A stretch of 64,000 nucleotides of DNA, taken from the NCBI GenBank assembly GCA_012845835.1, contig JABAKD010000028.1:13610648-13674647 (forward strand), written 5' to 3'. This document shows, piece after piece, positions 44,813 to 55,349 of this stretch (positions are counted from its first letter, which is position 1; each line of letters starts with the position of its first letter). The translations under genes were made by a program, and so were the position numbers. Source of the DNA: Undaria pinnatifida. Lineage: Eukaryota > Sar > Phaeophyceae > Laminariales > Alariaceae. Under the pieces are notes generated by a model. That model was given only the letters and a program-made list of their open reading frames with translations, was not told where the DNA came from and searched no databases.

Positions 44813-45503
44813 AGCCTGGGCTTTGCGCGCTCCCTCCCAGGCACGCGTCGCGCTACAATATAGCTGCGGTGACGGCGCGTCGCCTTCTTACGCGAATATG
44901 TTCATCCTGACCAGGCGCTGGCGGTCGGTTTGAGGTGTGGAAAGGCCAACACTAAAACACCGAGATCGTTTGCAAGGCTCGATCCGGCGTTTGCTCTCGA
45001 TAACAGTGGGCGCTCTGCCTTTTTTACATCAAGGAGGAGTCGACAAGATTAGCTACCTCGTCTCCCTTCTCCAAGGGGTAAAACGGAAAAGAGCCTCCTC
45101 AGGTAAAAGCACTATTACCACTTGCTCGAGCCCTGCTCCAGAAGACCCCCGCAGGGTCTACGGACCCTGCTTCATCTTTTAACACGATGACCCACGTGTT
45201 TCAGGTTACGCCCGCCCCTGTGGCACAGGAAGAAGATTCGACACTGCGCGACGGGCCAGTGGTGACTCCACGGCCTCGAGCCTGATCAGCTTGACGCTAT
45301 TCCCGTGAAATTACGGAAAAATCGCGCCTCTCGTCAAGCAGAAACAGCTCAGAGCCCCTGCCCGTTCGGGCGCAGTTAGAGCAGTTTTCTTGCGATTATA
45401 CGCCAAAGAGCGAAGAGGCCACGACGCGAGAAACCGTGGTTTCGGACTCGCCTCGTGCTCCCGAGGCCTGGTGTTTCTGAGGAGGACGCTCCAGGCCCAA
45501 AGA

Positions 45504-45765
45504 GACCCAGGCTACGGTAGGGGGGTCCCCTTTTGGGCCTTTTATTTCAGTCGCTAGGGGTCACTCGCGCGAGTAACCCCTTTGTTCCCATGCGATATTA
45601 CGTTTCTTTTTGTTTTACATTGGCGAAATTAATCCGCAATGCAAAGGTGATCGAAGCTGCGCCAAAACAAGTGCCTAAACCATCTTCATTCGTAGGGTAC
45701 AGAGCCACTCGTGGCTCAAACACATCAGTGAAAATGGGGGTACCCCCCCTACCGTAGCCTTGGTC
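45504..45765. mobile_element. MITE copy 2, TSD AAGA, inside retrotransposon repeat
   Basis: 262-bp sister of the 17.6-kb element with the same GACC...GGTC inverted ends. It is flanked by the direct 4-bp repeat AAGA (45500-45503 and 45766-45769). The next tandem repeat unit (about 45990-46010) carries the uninterrupted site CCCAAAGAGCCGAAGACTGG. This shows directly that the element inserted and duplicated 4 bp. There is no coding capacity, so mobilisation would need a transposase in trans. Confidence 0.9.
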
Positions 45766-46198
45766 AAGAACCGAGGACTGGTGTGTCCAAAGGGGGACAT
45801 TTCATGCCTTTATGTCCAACTAGGCTACCGACGGGTTGGCACCGTCGGTGTTGGACTCTTTTTCGGTTGAAGCAAGGGCGGCTTCTTACGAATTTCCGCC
45901 AGCGAGTGAGAAGGACCCGAGGCGAGAAAATCCGGGTTCGGACTCGCATCTTGCTCCCGAAGCCTGGTGCTCACGCAAACGGAAACTACAAGCCCAAAGA
46001 GCCGAAGACTGGTGTTCCCAGAAGGGGAAATTTCAAACCCACAAATGTCCAACGAGGCTACCGACGGCTTGGCACATACATTCGGTTTTTGCCATTCTCG
46101 GGCGCAGTTAGAGAGGATTCTCGCGGTTTTCCGATAAAAAGCGAAGAAAGACTCGAGGCGAGAAACCACGGGTGTGGTTCGCGTCTTGCTGCAGAGGC

Positions 46199-46250
46199 CT
46201 AGTGTTCCCGGACGGGGACATTGCCTAGTGTTCCCGGACGGGGACATTGC
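46199..46250. repeat. Perfect 26-bp tandem duplication
   Basis: Two identical copies of a unit starting CTAGTGTTCCCGGACGGGGA, at 46199-46224 and 46225-46250. A recent replication slip. Confidence 0.95.
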
Positions 46251-46329
46251 AGGCCCAAATTCCGACACAGATTTGACCCTTCTCTCGAATACTCCACAAA
46301 GTTGTGTTCTTCTGGCAGCCGCCATCCTA

Positions 46330-46770
46330 TTTTCCACCGTTGTCCCCTTCGTCGTTTGCCGTGGACGACATGCCATATTCTTGCGCGGACCAGTACATGA
46401 TGGCCTGAAAGACCAGGATTTTCCAAGATCATCGAGCAGTGGGGCTCATCGTGTCGAGGCCTAGTCCAAGCACACGCAAACGCATCGGTCGAGGCGTGCG
46501 CATCTTTGACTCCGATGTTGGGGACAGAGAGAAGCAAAACGCCGTGTTATCTGGCACCTAAGCCAAATCCACGCAGAATCCAGCCACAGCAAAATCAACG
46601 TTTGGGCTCTGACAACAAGCTTCTGGCTGAATCCAGCCCTCTGGACCCAATGTGGGGCATTGGTCTCCGGGCGGATGGTCCCAGGGCCAATAACCCATGC
46701 CAGGGGAGTGGCAAAAATTGCTCGGTGATGCACTTTCTGCCGTTCGCGAAGCTATTCGCGGCAATGAGAC
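46330..46770 (+). pseudogene. NADAR (YbiA-like, DUF1768) ADP-ribose-processing domain, broken
   Basis: Frame 2 reads DDMPYSCADQYMMA, then a TGA, then IFQDH and KRIGRGVRIFDSDVGDREKQ: the EQY...KA..F, P..AK.lGR and W...r blocks of NADAR. Frame 3 continues LGSDNKLLAESSPLDPMWGI (LL.T...LvEaSp.D..WGiGl), and frame 2 resumes WQKLLGDALSAVREAIR (W.GkN.LG.aLm.vRe.lr). The order and spacing of all blocks fit the family (about 150 residues; E. coli YbiA is 160). Known members cleave N-glycosidic bonds of ADP-ribosylated or riboflavin-pathway substrates. Here two stops and two frame changes make it inactive. The catalytic Glu region reads ADQY, Asp for the usual Glu. Confidence 0.82.
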
Positions 46771-46974
46771 CGGGTCGGCGCACCCGTCTTCCCGTGCCGG
46801 TTCCGCACCTGCACTGCGAATGCAAGAAACAAGAAATCTCGTCCCCGCCGCGACCGGGCCGTTAACAGCGGCCAGCGCTCGCAAAGCCTCCCCTTCGGCG
46901 TTTCCGATCTATTTCTCCGGCGCTTTGGCCAATTAAAAGCCATGGAGTTTTGGAGATAGTTTGGCGTCGGCCCT

Positions 46975-47385
46975 GACCTTGCGCTATCCGAACACGGCCC
47001 CTGTTTCGTGGAGGGTACTGTGACGCTCGACGACGTTTCGTTCACTATGAAAATCGTGTATATCAGTCTAGCAACGCTCGACTCGGGGAGGCACCGGGCC
47101 CCTCTACAATTGGGGACCGGCAGCATTGTTTGGGCTCGCAAACGCCTCCGAGAGTACTGTGGGGAACAAAGTTCCGCATATCCTCCGGCCACAAGACACA
47201 GGAGAGCATTGGCAAAAGTGAAGACCCTCAAGGCACGAGTCCAGCGGTAGCTTAAGTTCGTCACCGCGTTCGATTGCACACTCGAGTACCGCAAAGGATA
47301 CGCCAACGGCATCGCCGATTTTCCTGGCCCGTTTTCCAGAGCCTGCTACGGAATACGACCACAGTGACTGGACAAACTTCAACCA
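46975..47385 (+). pseudogene. RNase H C-terminal / connection fragment of pol
   Basis: The frame through 47225-47345 reads KARVQR, a TAG, LKFVTAFDCTLEYRKGYANG and IADF. This matches the R..RW...L..ydf.i.YrkG..N..AD.LSR segment that ends Ty3-type RNase H. The N-terminal catalytic part (TDAS) is not recognisable. The stop replaces the expected Trp. Confidence 0.65.
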
Positions 47386-47386
47386 C

Positions 47387-48355
47387 GTGGGATTGACAAG
47401 CCCCAACCCCGTTGGAGATAGCGTTATCTACCTCCTACGGACCAGCGGGCTGCGAGGTCCCTTGTCGCCGATCCCAGGGGTCAGTTTAGGTGGACTAGAA
47501 ACCCTCGCCGAAAGCACTGTCTTGGGTGGGCTCATGTCTCACACCGAAAGCACTGCTTTAGGTGGACTCGAACCCATCGCCGAAAGCACTGTCTTGGGCG
47601 GGCTCGTGCCCCGCACTGAACATACTGCCTTGGATGGGCTCCTTCTCACCTCTACCGCATTTCACGAGTCTCGCACACAGGAGCCACGTGTAAGGATTCA
47701 CGGACTTTCTGCGTCCCCGGGGATATTCGTCGCTGGTGGCTCTGCCTCCATCGACACTATCGAAGGCTGTACCGGCCGCAGGTCGATTTCGCCTGCCGCC
47801 GACACCGTTTTCGCTCCGGTTTTCGCCGTACCCATCAAGGGCGGCATGGGCTCTGCAGAAGCCCTGGCTGCAGCGACGCCCATCGCACAGCCGACTTATC
47901 TATGCCGGAGTTCTACACAGGAGACGGCGCCGCCGCGACCACCGATTCGACTGTGTCCGTCTCCGCCTTGCTTGAACCTCCAGCGCCTTCGTCGTCGACG
48001 ACGCGCCGACGAACAGCGACAGCGACGGGTAATGCACCCCCGCTGTAGATTACGGATTCGGGCCCGGCGGGACCTCTCGGCCATCTTCCAGACGAGGTAC
48101 AACCCCGCCGCGAGTCTCACGGCCGTGGCCGGCTCCGCCCACCGCCGCGACTCCTGCTCTTGCCGACTCGTCGGTCCGCACGGTGACACTACCGTCCGAC
48201 CGCGACGACGCAGAACCTATATGGGAACTCCTCTCTTCCGGCTCACTCCTTCTCCTGGTGACACGCCGACTGCACATACAAGGTCGGACGCCCTCGGCGA
48301 CCCTGCGGAATTGCGGTTCGCTGATTCCTTCGCGCGATATTTACATGCCGATTAG
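47387..48355 (+). pseudogene. Pol linker between RNase H and integrase, with internal repeats
   Basis: An open frame of 322 codons in frame with what follows only in part. Its first third has about five 17-residue repeats around LGGLxxxxESTxL (47480-47650). Later parts are Arg/Pro/Ser-rich. There is no enzymatic motif. Length and position fit the RNase H-integrase linker of this element family. Confidence 0.55.
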
Positions 48356-48391
48356 AAGCAAAAGCAGCACGCTGAGCCGACGTGCCACGCC

Positions 48392-48820
48392 ATGATGCGT
48401 TATGTCTCTATCGGCCGGCCAGCGGTCCTGCCGCTCAACCTTTTGGCGTGCTTCCCCTCGCACAAGCACCCATCCCTCTCACACATGAAGGAGCTTGCGG
48501 ATAAGGGTCGACTACATACAACCGACGACGACATCGTCTTATTTGTTCGTAACCCGACACTGCCGCCAAAGAGGTCTGACAAACCCAACTCTGTCGGGCG
48601 AGCTGCTTGCTTGCTAAACGACGAGCCAGTTTGCATCTACGATCCCATGCTCATGCGCCCTTGGATCATGCGAGCTTGTCACTCGACGGCCTCTTGTCAC
48701 CTTGGCACCACGCGCACGTTGCGCATGCTGGAGCAGTTTTATTGATCGATTGGCATGAACGTGTGCACCCGGTGGTGGCTTCGCCACTGCTTGAAGTGCC
48801 AACCGCGGAAAACCCCACGG
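48392..48820 (+). pseudogene. Integrase N-terminal H2C2 zinc-binding domain
   Basis: MRACHSTASCHLGTTRTLRM supplies the two His and HCLKCQ the two Cys of the HHCC domain that precedes the integrase core. The frame is open from 48392 to a single in-frame TGA at 48743 (expected Trp by family pattern) and continues in the same frame. Confidence 0.8.
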
Positions 48821-48839
48821 CTGACTGTACGCTGGCACA

Positions 48840-49863
48840 TCATGTCAATGCCTCTATCGGAAGGTCCAGGTGTCGCCGTCAGTGTTGACTATTTCGGCCC
48901 CTTCCCGTCACACCACGAGGCAACACCTTTATCCTGCTGTTTACCGATCGCTTCAGTCGTCGGGCCGACATGTTCCCCGTCACTGCCGCTGAGTTCACCG
49001 AGGAGGGTACAGCCAAAATCCTGGTGAACCAATACATCCCCTTGTGGGGGTGCCCGCGCACCATACTCTCAGACAACGGACTGCAGTTCTGCTCCGAGCT
49101 TTCACAAGCTGTAGATCACCTGTTTTGTGTGCACAAGCTTGTTACAAGTTCCTATCATCCCAGCTGTAACGGGGGCGTTGAGCGGGTAAACCAGACTATA
49201 GGCCAAATGTTGGCTATGGTCATCAACGAGCGACAAGACGATTGGGACTTGCATCTACCCCAAGTCGAATTCGCTTATAACAATTCAGTCAGCGCGGCGA
49301 CAGGTCTGACGCCCAACGACGTCCACATTAACAGACTCCCACGGCTCTCCCTGACGTTTTTCGACCGCACTGGCGTCGTGGGACACCAGAGTCTAGCCCG
49401 CGACCACCTGGCCTATTGTGACTTGGCCACCGACCGGCACAAGCGCGCGAACGACATTGTCCGCGCACACCACGCCCTCACCGTTTCTCGTGTTAACCGC
49501 AGAAACTCCGCCCTCGCCGACGCGCTGCGTCCAGCACCTAACTTCGCTACGGATGGTTGGGCAAAGGTGTACAATTCTGTCTCTACCATCCGCCAGGGTG
49601 TGAAGGCGAACACCGACGCCAAGGTACTCAAGGCCAAACTTGCGCTTAACTGGACGGGCCCGTACAAGATCCTGGCAGTTGGTCCCTGCTTCGCCGCCGA
49701 GACCCCGGACGGTTCGCCGCTCGGAAGAAATCTCGTCTATTTGGATCTCCCTTCCGACCTGCCCAGTCGGACGCTCGTCGGCGTGTGGCTATCGAGCTCT
49801 GCAAACCCTGCGCCAACCTCCACGACAGCGGGGACATGCCCAAATACCTACCGGCGGGGCTGA
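48840..49863 (+). pseudogene. Integrase catalytic core (DDE, rve)
   Basis: First Asp in VSVDYFGPFP (about 48885), second in SDNGLQF (about 49072), Glu in GGVERVNQ (about 49180), then the usual W...L....AYN block (DDWDLHLPQVEFAYNNSVS). A frame change near 48920-48930 separates the first Asp from the rest. The frame 48970-49863 is then open for 297 codons and ends with a KLALNWTGPYKILAV segment typical of the C-terminal (GPY) domain. It would insert element cDNA into the host genome. All three catalytic residues are still encoded. Confidence 0.9.
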
Positions 49864-50530
49864 TACAGAACGTGCTCAACGATATTTTCCAAGAATTCCC
49901 GGCCGTACCACGTCACTCAAGACGATGTTTAGACTCTCTTCCAACGGCTGGAGGTGGAGCAGATCACCGCTCATCAGTCGGTACGGGGGCGAGGTGAAGT
50001 CATCGCGGTTCTCTGCAAAATGCATTGGGCGGGACTCTCCAAACCTTCCTGGAAGCGGGAAATGGACCTCCACCTCTCCTGCTCCCATATCTTGCGTTAT
50101 TGAGCCGGACCCCCGGACCAGCACCGCCAAACCAACCGCCTCTACCGCCGAATGCGGATCGGGGCGATACAGCGCGAGCTCTCCCGCAACAACTGGGAAC
50201 GTTTCCTAGCGCCGGGGTACACCTGTATTCCCCGCGCCAATTGGCTCCGTCGCTACCACGACACAGTACTTCCTAAGGGCGCCGACGCTTGGTACAAGGG
50301 AGACGATGGGTTATAGTGGCTTGGAAAAAACAGCGCGAGCACTACCGAGGACAAGGTATACTTGGTCCGCTTTCTGGACTACCCGGGACCGATTAAACTT
50401 TCTCTTCCCCCGGCGCGCTAAACGACTTCGACGGGAGCCGTACGAGGCTCTTGGTGCTTGCAAGTTCATATCGCAAGCGCGTTTCATTGGGGAATCTAAC
50501 GTAGCGTAGACGAATCTCGACGCGCGGCCG
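49864..50530 (+). pseudogene. Chromodomain-like C-terminal tail of pol
   Basis: After a stop, other frames give LFQRLEVEQITAHQ, GEVIAVLCKMHWAGL and KPSWKREMDL, which follow the chromodomain pattern (Y.VKW.G....sWe...dl). Then come ERFLAPGYTCIPRANWLRRY and KVYLVRFLDYPGPIKL. At least three stops are present. Chromodomains on integrases direct insertion to particular chromatin. Confidence 0.6.
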
Positions 50531-51440
50531 TTGCCAGTTTACTTTCACGCCGCCTCCGCTCCTTGATAGGTTTTCATTTTTTAGAGTTATGAGGTTTGAG
50601 TCTTTGCCTTTGGGTTGTTCGTAGTGGTTCTTTCCATTTTTTATCTTTTTATCCTGCCGAGCCCCCTACTCATTCCCGGGCCAGGGTTCGGGTAAAACGC
50701 CGCTATCTGAGGCGCAGGGCTGTCGCTTTCTCGTCATTGTTTAATTTTGCCCTGCCGACGCCCTCCTCCGCCCAAAGCTGGGGGGCGACCAGGGTACCCT
50801 GTTTGCGCGTAACGTGGTACCTGGTACAGGGCTATGTACGGGTCTGTGTGTCATCTTTTATCTTTTGTGTGTTGTATTTGTTCTACTTCGTTTTTTCGAC
50901 TAAACACTTTCCCCCCTCACGGGGCTGTAGGTGCTGCCACCTTCCATTCCGGGTGTAAGTCGTTTCCTCGTCCAACCCCCCGCCATGCCGATGGCCCGCG
51001 GGAGGTTTTTCGCATGACTTTTCCTTTGTGTTAACGTCTGTGTTTCCCTCCATATCGACGAGGGCCCGCCACGCCATAGCACCTTATCTGTGGTTGGTTC
51101 GCCTTAGAGCCTTTCCTGCTCCCCGCCGCCACACCGGCGGTATGCGGCGGGTTCTAGATAGAGCCTTTTCTTCCCCCCCCCGCCACACCGGCGGCACGCA
51201 GCAGGTTTTTGATGGGTGACGTTTGTTTGCCTTGTTGTAGGGTCTGCGTTTCTTTCAACTTCTTTTCTTGGCGTGTTCCCGGCTCCATAGCCAGACCGTT
51301 AGAGGTGTGAAAGTGGGTTTTGAGGAGCCGCATCTTCGACTCATGGCCTAGTTGGTAGAACCGGAGTTTCCCCGAAGCTGCCGTATTTCTGCATATGCGA
51401 CTCATCAGGGTGGGCTAGTGTTAAGATGCGGCCTCGAAAG
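50530..51440 (+). other. Non-coding 3' end of the retroelement
   Basis: T-rich and pyrimidine-rich. Contains three degenerate copies of a CCGCCACACCGGCGG-type unit followed by CAGGTTTTT (about 50985, 51125, 51180) and a perfect tRNA-like A-box (TGGCCTAGTTGG, 51344) without a B-box. A TGTTAAGATGCGG at 51419 could be an LTR start, but no second copy was found. Confidence 0.4.
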
Positions 51441-52089
51441 GCCTGTAATTATCCGAATTTGAGATAATTTGAAAGGGTGTCGTATGATAAGGTCGGCGTT
51501 TAATATTCGGGAAAGTTAGGAAATAGATCGGAGGCACGTGCCGCCGATCTCAGAAGCCATCCGGGGCTCTGGTGGAATCAAGTAAAGCTACGTCTCTACG
51601 AAGGCAAAGCAAGTGAGTACTCTCCGAGGACCTGCCCAACCTACCCCATTGGCAGACCTGCAGGGGGCACTCTGTGTCCCACCCAAATAACCTTACAAGG
51701 GAGCTCGAGAGTGGGGCGAGGATAGTAAATGGGATAAAGAAAAAAAATGTTGCAAAGGTACAAATTTCATGCCACACACAGCACCCCCTGTCCTTTTCCG
51801 GGGTTTTTTATTTGTAATTGTCCATTCTTCTCTCTAGGCAAAACATATTGACATTCTACACTTTTTTGGTGCGGTAGTACACCCTGAAAAAAGATACTGT
51901 AGTGTCTGCACCCATTTTTTTCTGAAGTTTGGACTTTCAGTCGGAAATGAAAAACACCTCGTAAACATCGACCTTTTCCGCAATGCGCATAGTCCGAGAA
52001 GAAAAATACTATTTCCAGTAAATAAAATTTTACTTTCAAGTAGAAAATGCGCACGGCACTGTCATCAGTCGTCATGGTAGAGACATTAT

Positions 52090-52332
52090 TACCAATGCAT
52101 TTTCTTCCACAGCCGTCAGATTTTGTCCCCCTCAGGAACGGGCTTTATAGTTTCCGCGCACCGACTGACTAACATCACCCTGTTGACCCTGATAGCTACA
52201 CTGTAGTTGTAAGGGGAGTCGCCGACCTGTATCCTTAATGAGGACGCACGACCCGTAATACGCGCGATCGGAGTATCACACACAGCTTGCAAAGATGAGC
52301 TTCGACAAAATCTTCGATCTCACAGCTGGAGT
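52090..52332 (-). repeat. Family A repeat copy
   Basis: Reverse orientation, about 240 bp, well conserved (cctgttgaccctgatagc to cgatctcacagctggagtg). It lies just beyond the retrotransposon. Confidence 0.8.
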
Positions 52333-53040
52333 GTATTTTCATTTTTTTTATAATTATTGAGGGGACGCGTCCTATTTCGACTACTTCAAAGCACCCGCCA
52401 AGCAAAGACAGCAGATAGATACACACATCCCGCCTTCCCGAGTAAAAAAAGAGAAGATGCGCCACGCCAACATCCCGTACGAGCAAAGCCACCCCCGCAT
52501 CTAACTTGGACGATGCCGGCGCAACGAAAGATCGCTCTCCTCTTCTTCATTTTCCCTCTCGCCCGTGACCACGCAGACCAATGCGACAGGATTCAGGTAA
52601 TAAACAAGCTCTTCTTCCAAAACCTCGCCAGCTGACATGGCCCCATTGTGCCGACGTTTGATGCAAACCGACTTTGCATCCTGTCGATTTCGAATCTCCA
52701 AAGCCACTGGGACGGCGGGGCAGTATCTTCGTTGATGACAAGTCCTATATCGTTTCGCTTACAGGTGAAGCAGGTTCTCAATTCTCTTTTCCGTACTTTT
52801 GTTTGATATACGCCAACTTTTACTTGACGGCGCATTGACAACAGTGTGTTTAGCCAATCCTTGCCTTCTTTGTTGTACATGACGTTTTTCTTCTGTCAAT
52901 TTTTTCTTCTGTCAATTTGTGACCTTCAGAATCTCATCATTCGTATTACAATTTTAGCATTACTTTAGAGTTCAATGAATGTCAAATCGGACAGCTACAC
53001 CTAATTAACTTGTCGGAGTGCCGCCCTGCCCTACCCGTAG

Positions 53041-53070
53041 CATGGGCGCCGGCGAATGCCGGCGCCCATG
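53041..53070. repeat. Perfect inverted repeat, 13-bp arms, 4-nt loop
   Basis: CATGGGCGCCGGC, loop GAAT, GCCGGCGCCCATG. All 13 pairs match and 11 are G-C. There is no T-run after it and no gene next to it, so a terminator role is not supported. Confidence 0.9.
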
Positions 53071-53825
53071 CGGAGCTCTTGTATATCAGGCATAGTCTAA
53101 TGAATTCGGGCAGCCCCGGTTATCACGTACTGCAGCAACGGTGGTCTCGTCATTTTTCTCTGTCAGCAGCCGAAAACAGATGGAACAATCTCGCACGGAC
53201 CATGTGTACGGTAATAAAGCTAAACAGGGGGCACAGCACACGGGGCCGACATGCCGAACTGCGGTTTCGGTGAGGCGAACAGGGTCCCAGCACTGAACAC
53301 TACCTGGTAGTTTATACCGGTATAATACTTCGTTCCCCCTTGCCGCCTCGGTAAGGTATGCTGCGAAGCATGCCCTAGCAGGCTTGTAGCGAGAGTGGGG
53401 GGGTCTTTCTGGCGGGTGTAAGGCCGGACTCACCCTCAAAAAGTGATACCTTCTTGCTGCTGCGTGTGGCCGCGAGGCTTAGGCGTGGCGGTAGAGTTGG
53501 GTCGTACGTGGTGCGTTAGGCATGGTCCCCTACGATTCGCGCGTCTTTTTAGGCAGCAGCGGCGGTGTAGCAATCAATGCTTAATCGGGATGCTCGTGCG
53601 CGGAGGCAGGTGCCACCACGAGCCACGCTACGGCGCAGTCTCGGTTTGCGTGGAGGAAACTGCGCCGGCAGGAGGCTGGATTCGACGACGAAGATGGAGG
53701 GCGACTGGCCGTCGACGGGCGGGGAAGAGACGGATTGAACTCTCCCTGAACGAGAATTTTTGATTTTCAGATCAGCACCGCAAACTGCGTGGAGCATTTT
53801 GATTTTTTTTGGACGGGGGAGAAGG

Positions 53826-54610
53826 GGAACCGACTGGAATTGAGTGTGAACGAGAGCAAGTGCGAAGGAGCCGGCCGAGTGAGCTAAGGCGATGAGACGG
53901 CCACGGAGAACCACGGCAGAAGGATGGCACACGGAGACCCACGACCGGCACGCACATCATCATCATGAGAGCAGCGATCGTCTTTTTTTCAAGGGTTATT
54001 TTTACGAGGCAGTAGTACAACATGTTACTTACGTCACTGATTTTTGTAGAGTTTGTAGAAGAGTTGTATACCCTTCACGGGGAACGACCCGCCGCAATTT
54101 TCAATTTTCAGGCACGGGCGTCGTAGCTGCGCTGCAACCTGTCAAATAACTCGGGAAGGAGGGGCGATTATTGATATCTGTGCTGCTGTGGTTTTTGTGG
54201 TTCCATTGCTCTTGTTTCACGGCATGCCCGCGGGTCGTCACTCTGACAGCACTCCAGACAGCAGCCGCGTTCATCTATACTCACGATTACGGTGCGGTTC
54301 GTACGGTGCAGGCAGCCCAACCGCTGTAGTTTGTAGCCGCGAGTTGGTTAGTTGTGGGGACGGGTGAACTCTATGCTGTAGTTGAGTGGATACCCGCGGC
54401 CATGTAAGTTCAGTTTGCACATTTGACCTTTTCGCATGTGCGCCTTTTTCCGTATCGTGCGTTTTTAGGCGGGAAAGCATAGTATTTCCCTGACGAATTT
54501 TGATTTCACTTGGTTTTTCGGATCTTCCTAGGGCTCCAGCACCTTTGTGTGACCACGGACTCTAGATTTTTGACAAGAGTTAATGTGAGAAAACAACAAC
54601 AAAACAACCG
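53826..54610 (+). repeat. Family B repeat copy
   Basis: Co-linear with the 40.6-kb copy over its whole length, ending GTGACCACGGACTCTAG, GAGTTAATGTGAG and a CAA-rich tail. Small indels throughout. Confidence 0.75.
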
Positions 54611-55349
54611 GTGATACTGCTATCTCGGTGTCCCTAAAAGAGCCTGCCACCCTGATCCTACCCACCGCGTGTTTGATAAAGAATCCACATATGGTGATAG
54701 AGTGATACCCTGGTTTTGGCCGACCGCTAGCGTGGTACGTTCGGTAGGTGAGTGTGCGGGTCCGGGTTTTGATTCGTATAGTCTATGCGGGCTGTCTCTG
54801 CCCGGTATATATGTCCTCACTGGATAGTCGTAATGACGATGCCTGGTGTATGTCCGCACTTGGTACGTACGTGTTATGCGATTTCCCCACTAGCTAACTG
54901 CGTCTTTTCATTGAATCGACGCACGTACTACTACTGTACTACGCACAGGCCGCTCACCCCACACACACTAGCATACGAGCAAACGTAACCGGCAACACGT
55001 AGGCATGCCAATTATACAGGACGCATGATTGTATGCAAGGTAGCTATCAATAGAGGGGAATGCGTACGTCACAAAACCGAGACACACGCACTCACATACG
55101 TCCATGGAATCAATGTTTTACCTCTTCCTTTTTCTTTCTTTTTTTTGTAACCTCCGGCGGATGGGGAAAGAAAAAGCTTACTAGAAAAGAAAAAGCTTAC
55201 TAAGGTCACCACACTTCCACGCATTTTCGAACGCGTCGCGTGTCGATTTAAATCAGTTGCTTTCACAACCGAACGCTAGCTGGTGCACCCTTCGGATCCC
55301 ACTGTAGCGATAGCGTGAGCTGTCCCTATCAGTGGTCCTCGTTACCTCT

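Larger units (their letters stand above)
45330..46255 (+). repeat. Tandem repeat of about 230-236 bp, three units, interrupted by a MITE
   Basis: Anchor GCGAGAAA occurs at 45426, 45922 and 46158. Subtracting the MITE plus its TSD (266 bp) gives spacings of 230 and 236. Each unit has TCGGACTCGC, TGCTCCCGA.GCCTGGTG-like and CCCAAAGA.CCGA.GACTGG blocks. It is probably part of the element's polyprotein upstream of NADAR. Confidence 0.75.
42800..51440 (+). mobile_element. Decayed Ty3/gypsy-like (chromovirus-type) retrotransposon with NADAR domain
   Basis: The order of recognisable parts on the plus strand is gag-like leader, CCHC zinc knuckle (44.0 kb), tandem coding repeats, NADAR (46.3-46.8), RNase H end (47.25), linker (47.4-48.3), H2C2 and DDE integrase (48.4-49.8), chromodomain-like tail (49.9-50.5), non-coding 3' end. 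Integrase after RNase H is the Ty3 order. I found neither a reverse transcriptase nor matching LTR pairs or a primer-binding site, so both ends are approximate. Several nonsense and frameshift changes make this copy non-autonomous. The polyprotein text resembles brown-algal elements from memory. Confidence 0.8.
51441..53825. other. No supported gene outside the family A copy
   Basis: 51.44-52.09 and 52.35-53.83 kb hold short frames only. The frame 53443-53763 is Arg-rich from GC composition. The hairpin at 53041 and a TACCTGGTA at 53302 are the only distinct marks. Confidence 0.45.
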
